NCBI GenBank assembly: GCA_946534455.1
Contig: CAMNCR010000193.1
Location: 1-5,941 of the forward strand
From: an uncultured Clostridia bacterium
GTDB lineage: Bacteria; Bacillota; Clostridia; Christensenellales; Aristaeellaceae
Direction: 5' to 3'
DNA: 5,941 nucleotides
Shown here: in pieces, positions 1 to 5,728 of the stretch
Position numbering within the stretch: the first letter of the stretch is position 1
Layout of the letters: each line of letters begins with the position of its first letter
Translations under genes and position numbers: made by a program
Notes under the pieces: generated by a model
Database searches by the model: none
Seen by the model: the letters and a program-made list of their open reading frames with translations, nothing else
Told to the model about the DNA's origin: nothing

Positions 1-312
1 CAGGTGACCACGGTCTACTGCTCCCCGGAGGTCCGCTCCTATGTGGCTGGCCTGGCGGCCGCCACCCGGACAGAGCCCTCCTTCCAGCTGGGCGCCTCCA
101 CCCGCGCCGCCATTGCGCTGCTCCACGGCGCGCAGGCCTGCGCGCTGCTGGACGATCGCGATTTTGTGCTTCCCGAGGATGTGCAGCACATGTTTCTGCC
201 CGTCCTGACCCACCGCATGGTGCTTTCTCCTGAAGCCCGCATGAAGGGCGTTCAGCCGGAGCAGGTGCTCCTGTCCCTGCTGCAGAAGACCACCGTCCCC
301 TTACGCGTATGA
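1..312 (+). CDS. MoxR-family AAA+ ATPase, C-terminal part (5' end outside window)
   Basis: The reading frame is open from the first base and ends in TGA at 310-312. The visible 103 residues are the C-terminal helical lid of a MoxR-type AAA+ ATPase. The family pattern is clear: SYVAGLAAATR, then LGASTRA (the sensor-2 region with its arginine), a helix rich in alanine and leucine, then RDFVLPEDVQ and VLTHRMVLSPEAR. The Walker A and B motifs lie upstream of the window. MoxR ATPases are thought to act as chaperones that help assemble or activate partner proteins, often ones with von Willebrand A-like folds. The next gene encodes a DUF58 protein and overlaps this stop as ATGA, so the two are probably co-translated. 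The gene clearly begins before base 1, so an internal GTG at base 4 should not be taken as its start. Confidence 0.93.
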   Translation, partial: QVTTVYCSPEVRSYVAGLAAATRTEPSFQLGASTRAAIALLHGAQACALLDDRDFVLPEDVQHMFLPVLTHRMVLSPEARMKGVQPEQVLLSLLQKTTVPLRV

Positions 313-1472
313 GAATCCATCTGCTCCTTCCCCTCGGCCTGTTTCTGATGCTGCTGACCGTGGCCCTTTCCACAGGCAGCGTCCTTTTTTTCATGCTCTC
401 GCTGCTCATCGCCCTGGCGGTGCTTGCGGGGCTGGTCAGCGTCCTGTGGGCCTCCGCCACGCTGCGGGTCGCTTCCGACCTGTCCGACCTGACGCTCCAG
501 CGCGGCGAAACCGCCGAGCTGCATCTGACCGCCCGCCATCAGGGGCTGCTGCCGATCGCGCCCATCACGCTGCTCCTGGACGCAGCCGGCTCCGATCCCC
601 GTCCGATCCGTCTCCGGGACATGCCCGGCCGGAAGCAGACGCTGTCCATGCCCGTCCGGGGAGATCACGTAGGCGTTTTCCCCACGGGCCTGCGGGCCTG
701 CATCGTGGAGGATCTCCTGGGCTTTTTTCAGCGCACCGTCCATCTGGAGGATACCCTGGCTGAGATGTCCGTGCTGCCCCGCACCTTTGATACGGAGCCG
801 CTGATTCTCGCGCCGGGGGATCCGGGCAGCGAGGCCATGGCCCGCGCCACCGAGGACCTGAGCTCCCCCTCGGACATCCGGGAATACCAGCCGGGGGACG
901 CCATGAAAAAAATTCACTGGAAGCTGTCCCTGCGCAAGGGAGAGCTCATGGTCCGCAAATTTGACGAACCGATCCTGCAGGACGTGCTCATTCTCATGGA
1001 CTGCTCCCGTCCTCCCTCCTGGGGCCATCCCCGGGCCGAGGCGGATCTGCGGGACGCGCTGCTGGAAACCGCCGCCTCCGTCTTTTCCGCAGAATGCAGA
1101 ACCGACCACGCGGTCAGGCTTCCGCTTCTGGGCAGCCATCCGGTGGATCTGGATCAGCACATGAGTCTTTCACTGGTCTTTGATTACCTGGCCCGGGCGG
1201 ACTTTTCGGAGATGGACCGGTTTGAACGGGTGCTGACGCTGGAAAGCCGCCGCCTGCGGAAGGTCGGCTGCGTCGTGGTCATCGCGGCCCGGCTGAACAG
1301 TCCCATGATTGATATCATGATCCGCATGCATCGCATGGGACCCAGCCTCCGCCTGTATCTGGTCACCTTCGCGCCGGACGACGCGAACGTTCTGCCCCTG
1401 ATTTCACGCCTGCGCCAGGCGGGCATCGAGGTGACCTACGTCACCCCCGAAACCGGCGCATCGGAAGCCTGA
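309..1472 (+). CDS. DUF58-domain membrane protein (MoxR partner)
   Basis: This 387-residue protein has two hydrophobic segments at the N-terminus (about 5-21 and 24-47), then a beta-rich region, then the DUF58 signature at about 189-221. The signature includes the blocks DIREYQPGD and KKIHWKLSLRKGELMVRKFDEP-like residues, matching the family's R-x-Y-x-x-G-D and I-x-W pattern. It is followed by DVLILMDCSRP (225-235), the first strand of a von Willebrand A-like fold. The metal site looks incomplete: D231 and S233 are present, but the second serine of DxSxS is a proline. The start at 309 is supported by the ATGA overlap with the MoxR gene. No good Shine-Dalgarno site is visible, which suggests translational coupling. 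DUF58 proteins of this layout sit between moxR and a transglutaminase-like gene in many bacteria, as in the tgpA locus of Pseudomonas aeruginosa. The molecular role is not known; a membrane-anchored partner of the ATPase is the usual inference. Confidence 0.92.
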   Translation: MRIHLLLPLGLFLMLLTVALSTGSVLFFMLSLLIALAVLAGLVSVLWASATLRVASDLSDLTLQRGETAELHLTARHQGLLPIAPITLLLDAAGSDPRPIRLRDMPGRKQTLSMPVRGDHVGVFPTGLRACIVEDLLGFFQRTVHLEDTLAEMSVLPRTFDTEPLILAPGDPGSEAMARATEDLSSPSDIREYQPGDAMKKIHWKLSLRKGELMVRKFDEPILQDVLILMDCSRPPSWGHPRAEADLRDALLETAASVFSAECRTDHAVRLPLLGSHPVDLDQHMSLSLVFDYLARADFSEMDRFERVLTLESRRLRKVGCVVVIAARLNSPMIDIMIRMHRMGPSLRLYLVTFAPDDANVLPLISRLRQAGIEVTYVTPETGASEA

Positions 1473-1497
1473 GCGGTTTCCTTCACACCCCGCACGG

Positions 1498-1504
1498 AAA
1501 GGAG
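1498..1504 (+). promoter_or_regulatory. Shine-Dalgarno site of the transglutaminase gene
   Basis: AAAGGAG lies 8 nt before the ATG at 1513. It fixes that start and shows that this gene, unlike the DUF58 gene, has its own strong ribosome site. The 40-nt gap between the two genes shows no terminator or clear promoter, so one transcript is likely. Confidence 0.8.
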
Positions 1505-1512
1505 AAATCGGC

Positions 1513-3855
1513 ATGCTGGAAAAGGGAAAGGCCGCGCTGGTTCATTTTCTGCTGTCCTTTCTGCTGACCATCGGTCTGCTCATGCCGGTGCTGAAGGTCC
1601 TTCTGCCCGATCAGTCGCCCGTTCTGCCCCTGACTCTTGCCGGCGCTCTGTGCCTGGCGGCCTCCTGCCTGTGCCTGTCCCGCCCCTCCGCCATCGCGGG
1701 CGCCGGGCTGCTGCTGGCGGGCGTGCTGGCCTGCGCGCTTCAGCCCGGCCTGCGGATCCTGGTCTCCGATGCGCTGCGCGCCCTGACGCTGCGCTTCTAC
1801 GGTCAGATGGCGGCCCTGCCGCTGGTGGGCAGGGAGGTCACCCTGTTTCTGGCGTTCCTCTTCAGTCTGCTGTGTTTTCTGATCACCTTTCCCGCCGTTT
1901 CCTTCTTTCCCTCCACCCTGCTGTGTGTCGGCGCAGCGCTGATTCTCTGGCTTTCCGGCGCGCAGGAGCAGCTTCCGTGGCTGCTTCCCGGTCTGGCAGC
2001 CTCCCTGACCCTGATGCTTCTTGACCGGCACCCGTCCACCTCCGCGCTGCGGCTTCTGCCCTCCGCGGCTGCGCTGATCGCCCTCGCCTTCTTCCTGACC
2101 CCGCAGGCGGGCGTCACGGTCGAACCGCTTCGGGAGCAGGCCGACGCCCTCCGGCAGGCGATTCTGGACCGGCTCTTCTTTACCGAGCCCCGGGATGTGT
2201 TCAGCCTGTCCACGGAAGGGCTTTATCCTCAGGGCTACGGTCAGATGGGGGGAACCCCGTCCCAGAGCGATCATCCCGTGATGCAGGTCTCCACGCCCCG
2301 CAAAACCTATCTCCGGGGCGTGATTCTCAACGAATACAACGGCCGCGCCTGGTACAACACCACCGGCGGCAGGCGCTACCTCTGGCAGTCCCGTTCTCTG
2401 GGGGACAGCCGTTCCCGCCTGTTTGACCAGGCCCTGCCTGCCTTTCTCGGAGAGAACGCGCTGACGGCTCCCTCCACCGTTTCCGTCCGGATGCTCTCGG
2501 ACAGCGCCTCCACGCTCTTCGTCCCCCAGCGCATCCGGCAGCTGACGCCCGGCGGCAGCCTCGTTCCCTATTTTTCCAGCTCCTCCGAGGTCTTCGCAAC
2601 CCGCAATCTGCAAGCCGGCGATACCTGGACCGTTTCCGCCCCGCTCTTTCTGGCCGGGGACGCCGGCCTGGCGACTCTGATTGACGCGTGCGCCTCCTAC
2701 GCGGATCCCCAGTGGGACGCCGTGGCGGACACCTATACCCGTCTTCCCTCCCATCTGGGACAGGCCCTGTACGATCTTGCCGCCGAAATCACCGCCGCTG
2801 CCCGCACCCCGTATGAGAAGGCCTTTGCGCTCCAGACCTGGCTCACCCGGAACTGCCGCTATACCCTGGAGGTGGCGGATCAGCCCGGGGACGTGGACTT
2901 CGTCTCCGCCTTCCTGCTGGACACGCGCCAGGGATACTGCACCTATTTTGCCTCCGCTCTCACGGTGCTCTGCCGGATGGTTCATCTGCCGGCCCGGTAT
3001 GTGGAAGGCTATCTGGCCGAGCCCGGTCCCGGCGGAGAGGCTCTCGTCACGGGCCTGGACGCGCATGCCTGGACCGAGGTCTATCTGAACGGCTTCGGCT
3101 GGCTGACCTTCGATGCCACACCCGCCCGGCGCTCCGACGCGCCCGGCGAATCCGACCCGCCGCAGAGCGACCGGCCGGACGATTCTCCGGAACCCTCTCC
3201 GGAACCCTCTCCCGAGCCCTCTCCGGAACCCGAGGACGCGCCCTCGCCTGAACCGGAGGACGCGCCGTCGCCGGAACCGGAGGACGCGCCGTCCCGGGAG
3301 CAGCCGGATGAGCCCACTCCCACCCCCGGGCAGGAGGCGGCTCCTTCTCCGGACGCGCCGTCCGCTCCGCCGCAGTCGGAGACAGCCTCCCCGGAGGAGG
3401 ATGCCTCCCGGCGCAATGAAAAAGAGCCCCCGAAGGGACTCTGGCTGCTGCTGATCCTGCTTCTGCTCCTCCTGGCGCTGCTCCTCCGCTGGCTGCAGAC
3501 CTCTCCGGAGCGCAGAGCCCGGGCGGCGGACTCCGAGGAGAAGCGCTTTGAAATCTGGATGCAGGAAATCCATGACCGCCTGGCGGCCGAGGGCATGCAG
3601 CGCCGGCGGGGAGAATCCCCCATGGCCTTTGCCCGGCGGGTGGATCTGACGGCCCGCTTTTCAGAGGCCCTGTCCCCCGTGGGCGAGTGCCTGTCCCTGA
3701 TGCGCTATTCCCGGGCCCTGCCCCTGGCATCGGACACGGCCCTGCTCCGGGACACCGCCCGCGTGCTGCGAAAGGATCTCTCCGCGCCGGCACGCCTCCG
3801 ATACGCGCTGCGCCGGCTCCTGATTCCCGTCCGGAAGCGGGATTACGCCTCCTGA
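1513..3855 (+). CDS. TgpA-like membrane protein with transglutaminase-like domain and C-terminal DUF4129-like region
   Basis: This is a 780-residue membrane protein. The N-terminal part has about seven hydrophobic segments (roughly 8-30, 38-56, 60-77, 108-132, 134-148, 154-171, 180-196). A large extracytoplasmic region follows. The transglutaminase-like core spans about 430-537: RQGYCTYFASALTVLCR carries the catalytic Cys476, ARYVEGY follows, DAHAWTEVYL carries His518, and FDATP carries Asp534, so the triad looks intact. Residues 540-640 form a low-complexity linker rich in Pro, Glu and Ser, containing tandem repeats. A last membrane segment lies at 643-660. The cytoplasmic tail contains RRRGESPMAFARRVD, resembling the DUF4129 tail of TgpA proteins. 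The length and order fit the TgpA family. The enzyme probably modifies or cleaves cell-envelope proteins or peptides, but its substrate is unknown and papain-like or transglutaminase chemistry cannot be told apart from sequence. The gene ends 13 bp inside the convergent nth gene. Confidence 0.92.
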   Translation: MLEKGKAALVHFLLSFLLTIGLLMPVLKVLLPDQSPVLPLTLAGALCLAASCLCLSRPSAIAGAGLLLAGVLACALQPGLRILVSDALRALTLRFYGQMAALPLVGREVTLFLAFLFSLLCFLITFPAVSFFPSTLLCVGAALILWLSGAQEQLPWLLPGLAASLTLMLLDRHPSTSALRLLPSAAALIALAFFLTPQAGVTVEPLREQADALRQAILDRLFFTEPRDVFSLSTEGLYPQGYGQMGGTPSQSDHPVMQVSTPRKTYLRGVILNEYNGRAWYNTTGGRRYLWQSRSLGDSRSRLFDQALPAFLGENALTAPSTVSVRMLSDSASTLFVPQRIRQLTPGGSLVPYFSSSSEVFATRNLQAGDTWTVSAPLFLAGDAGLATLIDACASYADPQWDAVADTYTRLPSHLGQALYDLAAEITAAARTPYEKAFALQTWLTRNCRYTLEVADQPGDVDFVSAFLLDTRQGYCTYFASALTVLCRMVHLPARYVEGYLAEPGPGGEALVTGLDAHAWTEVYLNGFGWLTFDATPARRSDAPGESDPPQSDRPDDSPEPSPEPSPEPSPEPEDAPSPEPEDAPSPEPEDAPSREQPDEPTPTPGQEAAPSPDAPSAPPQSETASPEEDASRRNEKEPPKGLWLLLILLLLLLALLLRWLQTSPERRARAADSEEKRFEIWMQEIHDRLAAEGMQRRRGESPMAFARRVDLTARFSEALSPVGECLSLMRYSRALPLASDTALLRDTARVLRKDLSAPARLRYALRRLLIPVRKRDYAS
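3184..3297 (+). repeat. In-frame tandem repeats coding a Pro/Glu/Ser linker
   Basis: Two repeat families abut within the transglutaminase gene. First come four 12-bp units coding SPEP (3184-3231; consensus TCTCCGGAACCC, the third copy diverged at two bases). Then three 24-bp units code EPEDAPSP, EPEDAPSP and EPEDAPSR (3226-3297), with the second and third copies nearly identical. Unit lengths are multiples of three, so copy-number change would keep the frame and only lengthen or shorten the spacer between the catalytic domain and the last membrane segment. Confidence 0.9.
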
Positions 3856-4472
3856 TTCACAAATGCACAGCTGTTTCGCAGAGCGCAGCCTTCGCACAGC
3901 GGATGCTGCGCTTTGCATACCCTTCTGCCATGCCAGATCAGCCTGTGATGGGTCACACCCCAGTCCTCCTCCGGCAGCAGCTCTGTCATCTGCTTTTCCG
4001 TTTCCTCCACCGTTTCCGCCTGGCACAGGCCCATGCGGTTGCAGACCCGGAACACGTGGGTGTCCACCGCGAAGGCAGGCACGCCAAAGGCATTGGACAG
4101 CACGACATTCGCCGTCTTTCTTCCAACCCCCGGCAGGCTCATCAGCGCCTCCCGCGTGTCCGGCACCTGTCCGCCATAGTCCTCCCGGATCTTCCTGCAG
4201 GCGGCGATCATGTTCCCTGCCTTGGATTTGAAGCCGCAGCTCCTGACCATGGGATAGAGATCCTCTTCCCGCGCCTCCGCCATGGACAGCACGTCCGGAT
4301 ACCGGGCAAACACCGCCGGCGTCACCCGGTTCACCTGCCGGTCCGTGCACTGCGCGGAAAGCATCGTCGCCATCAGGGTCTCATATGGATTGGTAAAATG
4401 CAGTTCTGCCCTGGCCTCCGGATACATTTCCGCCAGCTTTTCGAGCATTTCGATTTTCCGGTTCTGATTCAA
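3843..4472 (-). CDS. nth: Endonuclease III, DNA glycosylase/AP lyase
   Basis: This base-excision repair enzyme removes oxidised pyrimidines from DNA and nicks the abasic site. The 209-residue protein is full length against Escherichia coli Nth and almost collinear with it. The helix-hairpin-helix motif LPGVGRKTA carries the catalytic Lys119, VDTHV carries Asp137, and the C-terminal iron-sulphur loop has the exact C-x6-C-x2-C-x5-C spacing (Cys186, 193, 196, 202). All key residues are intact, so it should be active. The start is a TTG at 4472-4470. It is preferred over Met9 (codon at 4448-4446) because the first ten residues align with the E. coli N-terminus, an AAGGGAAGG-like ribosome site precedes it, and the TTG overlaps the folT stop as TTGA. 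The stop is TAA (3845-3843), inside the end of the convergent transglutaminase gene. It is probably expressed from the folT transcript. Confidence 0.97.
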   Translation of the reverse strand: MNQNRKIEMLEKLAEMYPEARAELHFTNPYETLMATMLSAQCTDRQVNRVTPAVFARYPDVLSMAEAREEDLYPMVRSCGFKSKAGNMIAACRKIREDYGGQVPDTREALMSLPGVGRKTANVVLSNAFGVPAFAVDTHVFRVCNRMGLCQAETVEETEKQMTELLPEEDWGVTHHRLIWHGRRVCKAQHPLCEGCALRNSCAFVNQEA

Positions 4473-5512
4473 TGTGCTTCCCTTCCCTTTTCCGGTTCCT
4501 TCGCGTTCTCCGTCAGAACAATTTCCTCCGAAAACAGCCGGGTCAGCTCCTCCCGGGCCGCAGCCTTGGATTTGCTCAGCCCTTCCAGCTCCGCCATGAG
4601 CGCGCCTGCATCCTCCGCGCCGGACACATCCGCCCGGTAGACGGAAACCTCGTAGCGGACCTCAGGGCTGAAGGCCCTGGGGTAGGCCGCGTCAATGATG
4701 CAGACCGTCTCCTCCGCCTTCAGCTCCGGATGCTTCTCCAGCACATAGGTCTCCAGCGCTCTGTTCCTGGCCAGGCGCTGTTCCGCGGTATACTCCTTGC
4801 TCAGCGTCGTCGTATTGTAGCTGTACACGCCGTATCCGAACACGCAGCCCGCGCCCACCGCAAAGAGCACCGCCAGCAGCACCACATGCCTGGCGGTCAG
4901 CGCCAGCCCTTCCTCCCCGGAAAACAGATATCCCAGCCTCTTGAAGGGAGGCAGCAGGCTGCGGAAGACCACCGCCAGGATCACGGCCTCCACGGGGAAG
5001 AGCACGATGTTTTTCACAATCCGGATCCAGGCCAGGGCATAGTCCTTCCCGAGCATGATGCTGTAGTAGGCCACGTGAATCGGATAGGCCAGCACGACGT
5101 TCACCAGAAAGCAGATGGTAAAGCGGCACAGGATCAGCCGCGGAATGGTGATCTCCGCCCGGTAGAGGAACAGCGCGAAAACAAAGCCCCCTGCCATCTC
5201 CGTGATCATGTAGGCGGGAAAATAGACCCCGCTGGGAAAGACCAGAAAGCCGAGCGTGTCCGACAGCGCGCCGCACAGCAGCGCGACCACCGGCCCGTAT
5301 ACCATGGAGCCAAAAGCGTTGATGATGAAGCCCACGCCCTCCGTCAGATCCCCCGCGATGGAGATCGACAGCGGCTTGGCCGCGATCCGGAGCGCCAGAA
5401 TCAGCGCGGCGAAGATCAGCGTCCTCGGCTTTTTCATCTCCCCCAGGGCAAGCATCCAGTATTCTCTGCTGAAGGGCGTTCTGAACGTTTTTCTTACGGT
5501 GTTTTTCTGCAT
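4469..5512 (-). CDS. folT: Folate-family ECF transporter S component (FolT-like) with C-terminal extension
   Basis: This is a substrate-binding membrane subunit of an energy-coupling factor importer, predicted to bind folate and work with a shared EcfA/EcfA'/EcfT module encoded elsewhere. Residues 28-190 form the S-component core: KPRTLIFAALILALRI at the first membrane helix, GFIINAFGSMVYGPVVA, GALSDTLGFLVFPSGVYFPAYM, and further hydrophobic helices to about residue 186. The GALSD and P-x-G-x-YFP elements are typical of the folate family. The THF riboswitch just upstream supports the substrate call. The ATG at 5512-5510 is chosen because AGAAAGGAGG lies 8 nt before it; the frame stays open upstream to 5815 only by running through the riboswitch. 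The 347 residues far exceed the usual S-component length of about 170-200. The extra part has a further membrane helix (207-229) and a charged domain of about 118 residues that I do not recognise, ending in a Glu/Lys-rich tail. nth follows, overlapping by 4 nt. Confidence 0.9.
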   Translation of the reverse strand: MQKNTVRKTFRTPFSREYWMLALGEMKKPRTLIFAALILALRIAAKPLSISIAGDLTEGVGFIINAFGSMVYGPVVALLCGALSDTLGFLVFPSGVYFPAYMITEMAGGFVFALFLYRAEITIPRLILCRFTICFLVNVVLAYPIHVAYYSIMLGKDYALAWIRIVKNIVLFPVEAVILAVVFRSLLPPFKRLGYLFSGEEGLALTARHVVLLAVLFAVGAGCVFGYGVYSYNTTTLSKEYTAEQRLARNRALETYVLEKHPELKAEETVCIIDAAYPRAFSPEVRYEVSVYRADVSGAEDAGALMAELEGLSKSKAAAREELTRLFSEEIVLTENAKEPEKGREAH

Positions 5513-5513
5513 G

Positions 5514-5569
5514 AAAAAAGCCTCCTTTCTGAATACACAGGTCCATTGCTTGTGATTCGCAGAGGCTTT
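5514..5569 (-). promoter_or_regulatory. Riboswitch expression platform: Shine-Dalgarno-sequestering hairpin with T-run
   Basis: Read on the minus strand, AAAGCCTC (5569-5562) pairs perfectly with GAGGCTTT (5524-5517). The second arm contains four bases of the folT Shine-Dalgarno GGAGG (5525-5521). The intervening loop can form a second stem: GAAT+CACA (5558-5551) with TGTG-T-ATTC (5539-5531), one bulged T and an 11-nt loop. Six T residues (5519-5514) overlap and follow the closing arm, so the same hairpin could also act as an intrinsic terminator directly before the start codon. Whether control is on translation, transcription or both cannot be decided from sequence. Pairings were found by hand; no energies were computed. 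Confidence 0.75.
5521..5530 (-). promoter_or_regulatory. Shine-Dalgarno site of folT
   Basis: AGAAAGGAGG on the minus strand ends 8 nt before the ATG at 5512. It is close to the full anti-16S complement and decides the folT start. Most of its GGAGG core lies in the closing arm of the expression-platform hairpin. Confidence 0.9.
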
Positions 5570-5578
5570 GCTGTAAAT

Positions 5579-5677
5579 AGCAGCGGGATGCGCGTTCCCC
5601 ACCGCACGGCCCGGGCCGTTTCGTTTCATGACAACTCCCCGTTCATGAACACTTGACGCGGAAAACGCTACTCTGCC
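5579..5677 (-). promoter_or_regulatory. Tetrahydrofolate riboswitch aptamer (THF-I class)
   Basis: On the minus strand the leader shows the conserved blocks of the THF-I aptamer: GCAGAGTAG, CGCGTCAAGTGT, a GGGGAG loop and GCATCCCGCTGC. Expected pairings are all present. P1 is GGCAG (5677-5673) with CTGCT (5583-5579), including one G-U. P2 is CGTTTTC (5667-5661) with GGGAACG (5599-5593), seven pairs, two of them G-U. P3 is TTCATGA (5649-5643) with TCATGAA (5631-5625). The P3 loop GGGA (5639-5636) can pair with TCCC (5588-5585), the known long-range pseudoknot. A perfect palindrome at 5619-5606 makes an extra variable hairpin between P3 and P2. THF-I riboswitches are known to precede folT and folate synthesis genes in Firmicutes and usually turn expression off when reduced folate is plentiful. 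The gene just downstream is the folT-like transporter, as expected. Confidence 0.92.
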
Positions 5678-5714
5678 TTTACGAATCGACGAAAAGCCCT
5701 CGTCCGGGATATCG

Positions 5715-5728
5715 CCGCTGATCAGCGG
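5715..5728 (-). other. Perfect 14-bp palindrome over the asd stop codon
   Basis: CCGCTGATCAGCGG reads the same on both strands and contains the asd TGA (5724-5722). It can form a short hairpin at the end of asd. No T-run follows it, so it is not a convincing intrinsic terminator. Between it and the riboswitch (5678-5714) I see only a weak GACGA/TCGTC hairpin and no clear -35/-10 promoter for folT. Confidence 0.4.

Noticed and set aside
252..1160. Open frame antisense to the DUF58 gene (302 codons)
   Set aside because: It overlaps a conserved gene completely, has no recognisable motif, and its composition is that of a shadow frame in GC-rich DNA.
1483..3573. Long open frame antisense to the transglutaminase gene (696 codons)
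   Set aside because: It lies opposite a clearly real gene with recognisable domains, its product is rich in Gly, Arg and Gln as expected of a GC-rich shadow frame, and no domain is visible.
5641..5650. Short palindrome GTTCATGAAC as a possible operator
   Set aside because: It is explained by the P3 strand of the THF aptamer, whose partner strand TCATGAA is at 5631-5625.
4472..5656. Plus-strand open frame opposite folT (394 codons)
   Set aside because: The folT product has coherent membrane helices and family motifs, while this frame gives a Gln/Arg/His-rich product without structure and runs through the riboswitch.
5684..5704. GACGA/TCGTC hairpin as an asd terminator
   Set aside because: Only five pairs are possible and no T-run follows, so it is too weak to call.
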